DNA of 18,828 bases from an uncultured Streptococcus sp. (GCF_938036805.1 NZ_CALHWC010000166.1:1-18828), one strand, 5' to 3'. Shown: positions 1-6,791, counted from the first letter of the stretch. The notes: generated by a model from the letters alone, not told the origin. Made by a program: numbers and translations.

Positions 1-374
1 AATTTGGTCCACGTTTCCCTGATATGTCTAAATCTTACACTCCAGAATACCGTGCAACTGCTCATCAAGTCGCTGATAAGCTTGGCATTAAGCTGGATGA
101 TGGTGTCTATATCGGTGTTACCGGTCCAACTTACGAAACGCCAGCAGAAATCCGTGCTTATAAGACACTCGGAGCAGATGCAGTTGGCATGTCTACTGTT
201 CCAGAAGTCATCGTGGCTGCCCACTCAGGCTTGAAAGTTCTCGGAATTTCATGCATTACCAATCATGCTGCCGGTTTCCAAGAAGAACTCAATCATGAAG
301 AAGTGGTTGAAGTAACAGAGCGTGTCAAAGGTGATTTCAAACGACTGCTTAAAGCTATTCTTGCTGAATTGTAA
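1..374 (+). CDS. punA: Purine nucleoside phosphorylase PunA (C-terminal part)
   Basis: The reading frame is open from base 3 and lacks its start, which lies before the window; about 123 C-terminal residues remain. The visible order of motifs is that of trimeric class I purine nucleoside phosphorylases: GPRFPDMS, then GVTGPTYETPAEIRAY (substrate loop with the conserved Glu), GADAVGMSTVPEVIVAAH (Met contacting the nucleoside) and GISCITNHAAG (Asn that binds the purine ring). The enzyme cleaves guanosine, inosine and their deoxy forms with phosphate into base and (deoxy)ribose-1-phosphate in the cytoplasm. It is followed by a hairpin-rich gap and a second, unrelated-fold purine nucleoside phosphorylase (deoD), the usual streptococcal salvage arrangement. 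The alternative name deoD/pnp is used in some annotations; the family is clear, the symbol less so. Confidence 0.93.
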   Translation, partial: FGPRFPDMSKSYTPEYRATAHQVADKLGIKLDDGVYIGVTGPTYETPAEIRAYKTLGADAVGMSTVPEVIVAAHSGLKVLGISCITNHAAGFQEELNHEEVVEVTERVKGDFKRLLKAILAEL

Positions 375-387
375 GAAAATAAAACAT

Positions 388-440
388 CATAGAGAAGGGA
401 GAGCCTGAGTTTCAAACGGACTCGGGCTAACCTTTCTATG
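388..440 (+). repeat. Long stem-loop A after punA
   Basis: Outer arms at 388-398 and 431-440 pair with one bulged G (CATAGA-g-AAGG / CCTTTCTATG). Inner arms at 402-410 and 420-428 pair with one G-U (AGCCTGAGT / ACTCGGGCT). No T-run follows, so a simple intrinsic terminator is not well supported. It is the first of three stacked hairpin modules before deoD. Confidence 0.6.
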
Positions 441-465
441 ACATTTGGTAAATATTTAAACTAAG

Positions 466-598
466 GAAAGGTAGAGTTAGGTGTTCAGATGTGAACACGA
501 GCGGAAAACTATCTTTCAAAAAAATACAGAAAGGAAGGGCTAACTGTATTCACTGAACTGAATACGGGCGGAGAACTGTGTAAAAAAGATAAACTTTC
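466..598 (+). repeat. Two related stem-loop modules (B and C) upstream of deoD
   Basis: Module B (466-517) has outer arms GAAAGGTAG / CTATCTTTC and an inner perfect palindrome GTGTTCA (481-487), loop GATG, TGAACAC (492-498). Module C (529-598) has outer GAAAG / CTTTC and inner GTATTCA (546-552), 6-nt loop, TGAATAC (559-565). Just 3' of the inner palindrome both carry the same asymmetric motif, TGAAnACgrGCGGAraACT. The shared motif on one side only suggests copies of one element or a conserved RNA, rather than chance palindromes. A further small hairpin, GCATC-TGC-GATGC, lies at 601-613. Function unknown; a structured leader of deoD or a dispersed intergenic repeat are both possible. Confidence 0.55.
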
Positions 599-667
599 TA
601 GCATCTGCGATGCGTCGTCAGTTTCCTATTTTTACTTGGTTCTCTGTCGCCCTTTATATCTTAATTT

Positions 668-1375
668 ATGTCTATTCATATTGCTGCTAAACAAGGTGAG
701 ATTGCTGAAAAAATTCTCTTGCCGGGTGATCCGCTTCGTGCCAAGTTTATTGCGGAAAATTTCCTAGAAGATGCCGTTTGCTTTAACGAAGTGCGGAACA
801 TGTTTGGTTACACTGGTACTTACAAGGGTCAGCGGGTTTCTGTCATGGGAACGGGCATGGGAATGCCGTCTATTTCCATCTATGCGCGTGAGCTGATTGT
901 GGACTACGGAGTAAAAAAGCTGATTCGTGTGGGAACGGCTGGTTCTCTGAATGCGGATGTGCACGTTCGTGAATTGGTTTTGGCTCAAGCGGCTGCGACC
1001 AACTCAAATATTATCCGCAATGACTGGCCTCAGTATGATTTTCCGCAGATTGCTAGCTTTGACTTGCTGGACAAGGCTTATCATATTTCCAAAGACTTGG
1101 GCATGACGACCCATGTCGGAAATGTTTTGTCGTCAGATGTTTTCTATTCGAACTATTTTGAGAAAAATATCGAGCTAGGCAAATGGGGTGTGAAAGCGGT
1201 CGAAATGGAAGCTGCAGCCCTTTACTATCTGGCTGCCCAGCACCAAGTAGATGCGCTTGCCATCATGACTATTTCTGATAGCTTGGTCAATCCAGACGAG
1301 GATACGACGGCTGAGGAACGGCAAAATACCTTCACCGATATGATGAAGGTTGGTTTGGAAACCTTGATTGATTAA
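668..1375 (+). CDS. deoD: Purine nucleoside phosphorylase DeoD-type
   Basis: A full-length 235-residue hexameric-type PNP that phosphorolyses purine (deoxy)ribonucleosides, including adenosine, in the cytoplasm. Key residues fall at the same positions as in the E. coli enzyme: His4, Arg24 in PGDPLRAKFIAE, Arg43, Arg87 in LIRVGTAGSL (phosphate ligands), VEMEAAAL with Met180/Glu181 (ribose), and TISDS with Asp204 (catalytic acid). The start is fixed by N-terminal family similarity and by an in-frame TAA at 662-664, two codons upstream. There is no Shine-Dalgarno sequence in the pyrimidine-rich stretch before ATG, which is unusual for this genome. Two bases separate its stop from the next gene, so deoD, the HEPN-motif gene and the sirtuin gene probably form one operon. 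Together with PunA it covers both PNP specificities. Confidence 0.96.
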   Translation: MSIHIAAKQGEIAEKILLPGDPLRAKFIAENFLEDAVCFNEVRNMFGYTGTYKGQRVSVMGTGMGMPSISIYARELIVDYGVKKLIRVGTAGSLNADVHVRELVLAQAAATNSNIIRNDWPQYDFPQIASFDLLDKAYHISKDLGMTTHVGNVLSSDVFYSNYFEKNIELGKWGVKAVEMEAAALYYLAAQHQVDALAIMTISDSLVNPDEDTTAEERQNTFTDMMKVGLETLID

Positions 1376-1377
1376 GC

Positions 1378-2154
1378 ATGAATCTAGATTTAAAAGAGGA
1401 GATTCTCTTTGCGATTTCCCGTTATGACTATGCTTATGCCTATAAACTGGCGCAGAAGTTGATGGGAAGTTCCTCGATTGTAACTAGCCTGTTGCATATT
1501 CTGGTAGAGCGCAGAGAGCTCAATATTCTGCCAGCCATGGATGAAGAGTTGAAGACTGCCTTGCAGACGCAAAGCGGTTTTCAGCTTTTTTGTCATACCG
1601 ATTTGGCTGACGAGCAACTGGCCAACTATCTCTATGATTTGGAAGCCAAGCTGCGCAATGAGCAGATTATTGATTTCGTTCGAGCGGTCAGTCCAGCGAT
1701 TTATCGGATTTTTATGCGCTTGATCAAGCTGGAAATCCCTGATATTGACCACTTTATCCATAATTCTCGTGAGGCCAGCTATGACCGCTGGAAGTTTGAG
1801 CGGATGCGGGAGTCGGATTATGCTTCCTTACAAGTCTTTCATGCGGAAAGCACGGTCAATTCGTCCAGTCTGACAGAGCTGATTTTGCATTTGGATCTGC
1901 CTGAGTCTGTCAAGGAAGAGGTCAGACAGCTGCGGGAGTTGGAGAAATCAGTCCGAAATCCGCTGGCTCATTTGATTAAGCCCTTTGATGAGGCGGAATT
2001 GTATCGGACAACGGGCTTTTCATCCCAGCATTTTATGGAGATTTTAGTGGATTTGGCGCGCTTTACAGGGATTGTCTACGATCGGGACCATTTTTATTTT
2101 GATCAGGCAAACCGCTTGGTTAGAGCTTTATTGACAGGAGAGGAAAATGGATAA
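1378..2154 (+). CDS. Uncharacterised HEPN-motif protein (putative RNase, Csm6-like C-terminus)
   Basis: A soluble 258-residue protein with no signal peptide or membrane segment. The one clear signature is RNPLAH at 193-198, matching the R-x4-H catalytic motif of HEPN ribonucleases with the preferred polar residue after Arg and a small residue before His; it sits in a helical, charged C-terminal half (about 140-250). The N-terminal part (YDYAYAYKLAQKL at about 16-28) is also predicted helical. The combination recalls the 6H + HEPN part of Csm6 without the CARF sensor domain; that comparison is from memory and is inference. The ATG is 2 nt after the deoD stop with no SD site, so it probably depends on translational coupling; its own 3' end overlaps the sirtuin gene. 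No CRISPR array or cas gene is present in the window. Role unknown: RNA cleavage is possible if R193/H198 are active. Confidence 0.75.
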   Translation: MNLDLKEEILFAISRYDYAYAYKLAQKLMGSSSIVTSLLHILVERRELNILPAMDEELKTALQTQSGFQLFCHTDLADEQLANYLYDLEAKLRNEQIIDFVRAVSPAIYRIFMRLIKLEIPDIDHFIHNSREASYDRWKFERMRESDYASLQVFHAESTVNSSSLTELILHLDLPESVKEEVRQLRELEKSVRNPLAHLIKPFDEAELYRTTGFSSQHFMEILVDLARFTGIVYDRDHFYFDQANRLVRALLTGEENG

Positions 2155-2878
2155 AATACAGCAGTTGCAAGACATGATTGACCAAAGTCAGAATATCGTC
2201 TTTTTCGGTGGGGCGGGTGTCTCGACCGAGTCTAATATCCCTGACTTTCGTAGTTCGGATGGGATTTACAGTGTCAAGCTGGGGCGGCATTTCACGGCAG
2301 AGCAGCTGGTGTCTCACACCATGTTTGAGCGCTATCCACAGGAGTTTTTCGACTTTTACAAGAAGTACCTGCTCTATCCAGATGCCAAGCCCAATGCGGC
2401 TCATGCCTATCTGGCTCATCTGGAGAAGACCGGCAAGCTCAAGGCTGTGGTGACGCAAAATATTGACAGCCTGCACGAAATGGCTGGTTCAAAAAATGTT
2501 CTCAAGTTGCACGGCAGTGCGGATAGGAATTTCTGTCTAAACTGTCAGCGATTTTACGATTTGGAGGCTTTTCTTGCTCTGCCTGGGACGGTGCCTTACT
2601 GCCCTGACTGTGGCGACATGATCAAACCCGATGTGACCCTCTATGAAGAGCCCTTAGATATGGAGACTTTCCAGCAAGCTGCGCAGGCCATTCATCAAGC
2701 CGATCTGCTGATCATCGGAGGTACCTCCTTGGTCGTCTATCCCGCAGCCAGTCTCATCCAATACTTTGCTGGCAAGCATCTAGTCGTTATCAACAAGACC
2801 AGCATTCCGCAGGACAAGCAAGCTGACCTCGTCATCGAAGGCAAGATTGGGGAAATTTTGGGCAAATTACGACAATAA
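2147..2878 (+). CDS. cobB: NAD-dependent protein deacylase (sirtuin, CobB/Sir2 family)
   Basis: A complete 243-residue class III deacylase that removes acyl groups from lysines using NAD+, releasing nicotinamide and O-acyl-ADP-ribose. Visible elements in order are the NAD loop GGAGVSTESNIPDFRS (21-36), TQNIDSLHEMAG (103-114) with Asn/Asp contacting NAD, catalytic His122 in LHGS, a zinc site of four cysteines (C130, C133, C152, C155 as two CxxC pairs), and GGTSLVVYPAASL for the second NAD contact. Length and order fit housekeeping bacterial sirtuins, not the macrodomain-linked SirTM type. The start overlaps the previous gene by 8 bases, with AGGAGAGG just upstream, so translation is coupled. 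Operonic placement after deoD and the HEPN gene links NAD and nucleoside metabolism, but a shared job is not shown. It ends before a bidirectional terminator. Confidence 0.94.
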   Translation: MDKIQQLQDMIDQSQNIVFFGGAGVSTESNIPDFRSSDGIYSVKLGRHFTAEQLVSHTMFERYPQEFFDFYKKYLLYPDAKPNAAHAYLAHLEKTGKLKAVVTQNIDSLHEMAGSKNVLKLHGSADRNFCLNCQRFYDLEAFLALPGTVPYCPDCGDMIKPDVTLYEEPLDMETFQQAAQAIHQADLLIIGGTSLVVYPAASLIQYFAGKHLVVINKTSIPQDKQADLVIEGKIGEILGKLRQ

Positions 2879-2881
2879 AAG

Positions 2882-2920
2882 AACACCTGATGTGAGCATT
2901 GGATGCTTGTTTCAGGTGTT
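2882..2920. terminator. Bidirectional intrinsic terminator between cobB and cpsY
   Basis: Stem AACACCTGA (2882-2890) / TCAGGTGTT (2912-2920), extended inside by AGCAT (2895-2899) / ATGCT (2903-2907). On the plus strand it runs into TTTTACTTTACTT and on the minus strand into TCTTTTATT, so it can serve both convergent genes. Confidence 0.85.
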
Positions 2921-2925
2921 TTACT

Positions 2926-3834
2926 TTACTTATCAAACTGCACTTCCTCAATCAGATACTCGATAAAGCGCTCGCCCATCTTGGATAGGCTGGCTTTTTC
3001 GTGCTGGATATAGACCAGTTCGATCGGATCATCGATATCCAGAGGGATGGAGACGATATTATCACCGTTGAGGTTGCTGTTGAGAATACCGGTCGCAATC
3101 GTGTAGCCATCCAGACCGATCAAAAGGTTAAACAGTGTTGCACGATCGCTGACGACGATGGACTTTTTGTGGTGCTCTTGAGAGAGAATTTCCTCAGAAA
3201 AGTAGAAGGAGTTGTGAGTACCTTGGTCATAGCTGAGATAAGGGAAATCTTCCAAGTCTGACAGTTGTACCAGCTTTTTCTTGGCCAGCGGATTGGACTT
3301 GCTGACAAAGATATGTGGCTGAGCTGTGAAGAGGTGGGTCGCAATCAGATGGCTATCATCCAGCATTTTAGAAAGAACATCGCGGTTGTAGCTATTGAGA
3401 AAGAGGACGCCAATCTCGCTGCGGAAGTTCTTCACATCATCAATGATTTCCCAAGTCCGAGTTTCCCGCAGAAAGAGCTCGTATTTCTCCATGTCGCTTT
3501 TTTTAAGCAGGGAGACGAAGGCATTGACCACAAAGGCATAGTGCTGGGCAGAGACGCTAAAAAGCTCGCGGTGGGCGACAGGATTTTTGTATCGCTCTTC
3601 TAAAAGCTGAGTCTGCTCCACCACTTGGCGGGCATAGGAAAGAAACTCCATGCCGTCTTTGGTCAAGGTAATTCCTTTGGGATTGCGAATGAAAATCTCG
3701 ATGCCCATTTCATTTTCCAAATCCCGCACGGCGTTGGATAGACTAGGCTGGGTGATAAAAAGTTGCTTGGCAGCCTCATTCATGCTTCCGGTCTCGACGA
3801 TTTTGATAATGTAGTGTAATTGTTGAATTCTCAT
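2926..3834 (-). CDS. cpsY: LysR-family regulator, CpsY/MtaR/MetR type
   Basis: A 302-residue LysR-type transcription factor. The N-terminal winged helix-turn-helix (about 3-60) reads QLHYIIKIVETGSMNEAAKQ then TQPSLSNAVRDLENEMG, followed by the linker helix and an effector-binding domain (about 90-295). The N-terminus closely matches, from memory, the streptococcal CpsY/MtaR/MetR group, which controls methionine and cysteine uptake and metabolism and, in some species, surface traits. The neighbourhood supports this: the CpsY gene of S. mutans also lies beside pyrK-pyrDb. The start ATG lacks an SD site and is only 6 nt from an extended -10 box, so the mRNA may be leaderless. It is convergent with cobB and divergent from the three-paralogue membrane cluster, which it might regulate (inference only). 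The LysR family is certain; the exact orthologue is likely. Confidence 0.85.
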   Translation of the reverse strand: MRIQQLHYIIKIVETGSMNEAAKQLFITQPSLSNAVRDLENEMGIEIFIRNPKGITLTKDGMEFLSYARQVVEQTQLLEERYKNPVAHRELFSVSAQHYAFVVNAFVSLLKKSDMEKYELFLRETRTWEIIDDVKNFRSEIGVLFLNSYNRDVLSKMLDDSHLIATHLFTAQPHIFVSKSNPLAKKKLVQLSDLEDFPYLSYDQGTHNSFYFSEEILSQEHHKKSIVVSDRATLFNLLIGLDGYTIATGILNSNLNGDNIVSIPLDIDDPIELVYIQHEKASLSKMGERFIEYLIEEVQFDK

Positions 3835-3840
3835 AGGTCT

Positions 3841-3849
3841 ATTTTATCA
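3841..3849 (-). promoter_or_regulatory. Extended -10 promoter of cpsY (leaderless geometry)
   Basis: On the minus strand TGaTAAAAT is followed by exactly 6 nt (AGACCT) and then the ATG of cpsY. There is no recognisable -35 at 17 bp and no SD site. A start point about 7 nt after the -10 box would place the mRNA 5' end on the A of ATG. Confidence 0.6.
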
Positions 3850-3894
3850 CAAATTGGGGATTTTTTCTTGATAAATCAGAAGTTTAGAAAATGT

Positions 3895-3923
3895 TTGCTT
3901 GCTAAAGTTTCCTATGCTAAAAT
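3895..3923 (+). promoter_or_regulatory. Sigma-A promoter of the first paralogue gene
   Basis: -35 TTGCTT (3895-3900), 17-bp spacer, -10 TAAAAT (3918-3923), with TG at 3915-3916 forming an extended -10. A strong SD (AAGGAGGG, 3933-3940) follows. The region is shared with the divergent cpsY promoter. Confidence 0.7.
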
Positions 3924-3944
3924 GAAGGAAATAAGGAGGGCGAT

Positions 3945-4760
3945 ATGGCCAAAGAGGATGACTATAAAAATCGTTCGGTAGTTGGACCAATTACTATTTT
4001 TATAGTCTTTATGACAGTTTGTATCATGCTTCCACTTGGGAAACTAATGCTTATGTGGGGAGCTCACGCTGTTTATAAGGATTTGGAGCGAAAGAGTATG
4101 TCCTCGTCTATTTATCAAAAGTCACTAGAGGAGCTTAAGCTAGAAGAGAAAGTTTTAGAGAGAGGAAAGTCTCGTTTTAAATGGACAACGGATGACATCA
4201 TCAATCTGCAAATAAAGGACGCCGCTGCTGGTCAAAACGGAGCTTCTCTGGACCAAGTCCTTGAAAAACACGGCAAGGCTTCAAGCTTTTTTTATACTGA
4301 GAGCAATGGGAATATTGAATTAAGCTATGTCAGTGAGGGTATTCAAGGCCGTCATAGTCATTTAAGGTTGACATTTGAAAAAGATGGAGCAGGCTATCAT
4401 CTAATTAGAAAGAGCGCGAATATTCTTGATGAGGCCTATCCAACTTTGCCTCAGGGAGATAGTCCCCATCTATGGACAAAGGATGAAATTGCTAGTTTAC
4501 AAGTTCGTGACGAGAGCACAGGCAATCCTGGTATGTCCTACGAAGAAATCATTCAATTATTTGGCCTACCTAGAGAATCAGAAGTGTTTATTTCGCGCTT
4601 GGACGCAGCAGATAGCCAGCATATTGGCTTGGAACTCCAATACTTAACTTCAGATGAAAGATATAATAATGAATGGGTTCATTTAATCTTTCATCGTCAA
4701 GAAGATGGCGTCTTTCGGTTGACGACAGTTACTAGTCATATCGATAGAAGAGAAAGATAG
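3945..4760 (+). CDS. Membrane-anchored tandem-domain protein of unknown function (paralogue 1)
   Basis: A 271-residue protein I do not recognise by name. After a short charged N-terminus there is one hydrophobic segment (about 13-38), then a charged linker and two copies of a related domain. Copy 1 (about 78-160) opens with RFKWTTDDIINLQIKD and contains ASLDQVLEKHGKAS; copy 2 (about 175-266) opens with HLWTKDEIASLQVRD and contains MSYEEIIQLFGLPRE, then a strand ending VHLIFHRQEDGVFRL. The pattern 'W-T...I..L...G..G....ev...FG.P' followed by strands resembles the BLIP-like fold of SmpA/BamE-type domains, an inference from pattern only. The domains would lie outside the membrane. RBS AAGGAGGG gives a clear start. 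Two homologues follow downstream, so this is a tandem gene family sitting between cpsY and pyrK. Confidence 0.8.
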   Translation: MAKEDDYKNRSVVGPITIFIVFMTVCIMLPLGKLMLMWGAHAVYKDLERKSMSSSIYQKSLEELKLEEKVLERGKSRFKWTTDDIINLQIKDAAAGQNGASLDQVLEKHGKASSFFYTESNGNIELSYVSEGIQGRHSHLRLTFEKDGAGYHLIRKSANILDEAYPTLPQGDSPHLWTKDEIASLQVRDESTGNPGMSYEEIIQLFGLPRESEVFISRLDAADSQHIGLELQYLTSDERYNNEWVHLIFHRQEDGVFRLTTVTSHIDRRER

Positions 4761-4778
4761 GAGGACTTATTGCCTCCT
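4759..4778 (+). repeat. Small hairpin after paralogue 1
   Basis: AGGAGG (4759-4764), 8-nt loop, CCTCCT (4773-4778), starting inside the stop codon. A competing hairpin GCCT-CCTT-AGGC (4772-4783) overlaps it. There is no T-run, so termination is doubtful. The stem would hide an SD-like GGAGG. Confidence 0.4.
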
Positions 4779-4848
4779 TAGGCAGCCAAAGCAAGCAGAA
4801 AAGACGGGGAATTGTGCTTTCTTCTGTATAAACAGACTGAAGTACATT

Positions 4849-4877
4849 TTGCAATCTCGATCTATTCGTGATATGAT
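4849..4877 (+). promoter_or_regulatory. Sigma-A promoter of paralogues 2 and 3
   Basis: TTGCAA (4849-4854), exactly 17 bp, TATGAT (4872-4877). It is followed by AAGGAG (4894-4899) ahead of ATG 4905. This implies that paralogue 2 can be expressed separately from paralogue 1. Confidence 0.72.
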
Positions 4878-4904
4878 GAGTTTTTAGACTGATAAGGAGC
4901 AGTG

Positions 4905-5750
4905 ATGAAGAGACAAGAAGATTCGTTTGAAGATATTGCTTTTGAATTAGAAAAGCAAACCTATAAGTCCAAGTTTTTACCAGTCATGGTAGTAGCTATT
5001 GTTGTATTTTCTCTCATTGGAACAGCTTTTTTAACACTTTCTCTGTCAGGAAAAAGCAAAGTTAAGCAGGCGCCAATTTCGTCTAGCCAGATTAGTTCAT
5101 CATCAAATAGTTTGGAAGATGAGAAAGCTGAAGCAGAACAATTGGCTAAAAGTCTTATCGTTTCTCCAGAAAAAAGCGGTCCCTTTCTTTGGACAGTTGA
5201 AAAGGCAGTCGCGCTTCCCATAAACAGATACAAGGGCGGAGCCGTCTTGGAAGATGTTTTAAAGGAATTTGGGAAACCAGTTCAAGGTGGGGCCTGGATT
5301 GATTTTTTGCCAAATCATAAAGTTCAAAAACATATTCGCCTTATCTGGAAATCGAAAAATGGTAGTACGGGCTATATAGCCTTAACCTTTGCTGAATTTG
5401 ATGGTGTCTATAAGGTTATTTCAAAATACCACTTTAGCCTTTCAAGTGATAAAATTCATGTGGATAACAATCCTAAAAGATCCTTTTTATGGACGCAAGC
5501 ATACATCGATAGTCTTGTTATTGGTGCTAGAGAAGGAACAGCCAAAGGTACACCATATGATGAGATTGTTTTAAAAGTCGGCTTACCTCTATATCAGACG
5601 ATTTCTGGAGACGACAATCAACTGAAGATGCGGGTTGATTATGTTAATCCAGATTCTTGGCAAAATCCAGAACAATTGAAAAGAGTTCATTTAGAATTCT
5701 ACAAGCAAGAAGATGGTAGATGGCGTTTAGTGTCGAAAGAAAGTACGTAA
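4905..5750 (+). CDS. Membrane-anchored tandem-domain protein of unknown function (paralogue 2)
   Basis: A 281-residue protein homologous in layout to its upstream neighbour: cytoplasmic N-terminus (1-23), one transmembrane segment (about 24-48), a Ser-rich linker (about 56-70), a short charged helix, then two related domains. Domain 1 (about 93-177) starts GPFLWTVEKAVALPI and has AVLEDVLKEFGKPV; domain 2 (about 192-278) starts SFLWTQAYIDSLVIG and has TPYDEIVLKVGLPL, ending VHLEFYKQEDGRWRLV, nearly the same closing strand as paralogue 1. ATG 4905 is preferred over an in-frame GTG at 4902 because AAGGAG is 5 nt before it. The signal-anchor topology puts both domains outside. Function unknown; a surface-exposed binding or inhibitory role would fit the BLIP-like pattern but is not shown. 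It forms an operon with the frameshifted third member 27 nt downstream. Confidence 0.8.
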   Translation: MKRQEDSFEDIAFELEKQTYKSKFLPVMVVAIVVFSLIGTAFLTLSLSGKSKVKQAPISSSQISSSSNSLEDEKAEAEQLAKSLIVSPEKSGPFLWTVEKAVALPINRYKGGAVLEDVLKEFGKPVQGGAWIDFLPNHKVQKHIRLIWKSKNGSTGYIALTFAEFDGVYKVISKYHFSLSSDKIHVDNNPKRSFLWTQAYIDSLVIGAREGTAKGTPYDEIVLKVGLPLYQTISGDDNQLKMRVDYVNPDSWQNPEQLKRVHLEFYKQEDGRWRLVSKEST

Positions 5751-5777
5751 ACTAAATAGACAAGAAAGAGGAGAAAA

Positions 5778-6742
5778 ATGAGGAGGAGTAGTAAGAAAAA
5801 ACGTGATCTTCATTCGTTTAGAGAGATCAAAAGAGACCTTTATCGTCAACAAAAGCTAAAACGAGAAGAGCTCAGAGTGATGACGATGAAGGAGGAGAAA
5901 AAAAGAATTAGCTTGGCTTTTACCCTTCTTTGTTTGGCAATCTCTTTTGCTTTGTTCTTTGGCTTCTATTATTTATCGCAACAAGTTCCTAATAAAGCTG
6001 AACTGAAGTACAAATATGACGATAAATCCTCGTCAGTTAGTGGAGACAGCTCGGCTAGTCAGCAAAATGATGATGAATCAAAATTGACCCAAGAACAAAA
6101 GGAACTGAAAAAGAAAATTGTTGAGGAAGATGAAGAGAAGTTTGCTTTTAATTGGACATTGGATAATTTTGTAGAGCTCAAGGTGGAAAATGGGGGGACT
6201 AATAGTCCAACTTTAGAAGAAGTCATTGCGAATACGGTAAGGGTTCAGCTGTGAGTTTTGGTACAAAAGGATTGACACTAACTTATAAGACAAGAATTAT
6301 AGATGTTCCGAGATATGGCTCATCGGGACATCCTCAGGAAATCAGTTTGGTTTTTTATGACCCTGATTCGAATGGCAAGAACTATTATTTGATAAGTAAA
6401 AGTGCAGTATATTTAGATGACAGTAGCTATCCTTCAGCGACGAAAGACGAATTTGTCTTTAAGTGGAAGCCAGAAGATATGGATACATTAAAAATAGGTG
6501 ATAGCCAGCATGGCAAAGGCGGGATGACTTATCAAGAGGTTGTTGAGCGTTTTGGACTTCCTTCAGAACTTAATATTTATGGAAGTGGGATGAGCGATAG
6601 CCCCTTATCACTACGGGCCAATTATAGAAACTTTCGAAATCTAGAACGAAAATATGATTCAGTAACCTTGATTTTCAAGCGACAGGAAGATGGCAGTTTT
6701 TATCTGGCAAATGCAACTAGTGAATTTGATAAGAGCTGGTAA
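5778..6742 (+). pseudogene. Third paralogue of the membrane tandem-domain family, frameshifted
   Basis: Two reading frames (5778-6254, 158 codons; then the +2 frame through 6742) are fragments of one gene. The first holds a very basic N-terminus (1-43), a transmembrane segment (about 44-67), an acidic/Ser linker and the start of domain 1 (FNWTLDNFVELKVENGG, then PTLEEVIA). The family then expects K-x-G-K; restoring one A at about 6231 turns GCGAATACGG into codons for A-K-Y-G-K-G-S-A-V-S-F and joins the second frame, which completes domain 1 and carries domain 2 (FVFKWKPEDMDTLKIGD, GMTYQEVVERFGLPSE, VTLIFKRQEDGSFYLA). The repaired protein would be 321 residues. No slippery heptamer is evident at the site, so a real one-base deletion or a sequencing error is more likely than programmed frameshifting. 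The RBS GAGGAG (5768-5773) is intact. Confidence 0.85.
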
Positions 6743-6758
6743 GACTGTGATTCGTTTG

Positions 6759-6786
6759 AGAACATTTAAAAGTTCTAATGTTTTTT
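6759..6786 (+). terminator. Intrinsic terminator after the paralogue cluster
   Basis: AACATT (6761-6766) pairs with AATGTT (6777-6782), followed by TTTT. An alternative stem AGAAC / GTTCT (6759-6763 / 6772-6776) overlaps it. It separates the cluster from the pyr promoter directly downstream. Confidence 0.6.
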
Positions 6787-6791
6787 CTGTC

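Noticed and set aside
388..440. Rho-independent terminator of punA
   Set aside because: Good stem but no T-run; kept only as a stem-loop.
1378..2878. Complete type III CRISPR or a known Sir2-based antiphage system
   Set aside because: No array, Cas10 or Argonaute; the sirtuin has the zinc site and length of housekeeping deacylases.
3869..3878. TGATAAATCA as an operator for CpsY
   Set aside because: Imperfect, short palindrome in AT-rich DNA; no match to a known binding box that I can defend.
6181..6254. Programmed ribosomal frameshifting at the paralogue 3 break
   Set aside because: No slippery heptamer or clear downstream pseudoknot; the G6 run is translated in the right frame and lies too far upstream.
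6251..6742. Separate gene starting at GTG 6251
   Set aside because: It would begin mid-domain without the membrane anchor of its sisters; one inserted base joins it to the upstream frame, so it is the rest of the frameshifted paralogue. A weak AAGGG upstream is not persuasive.
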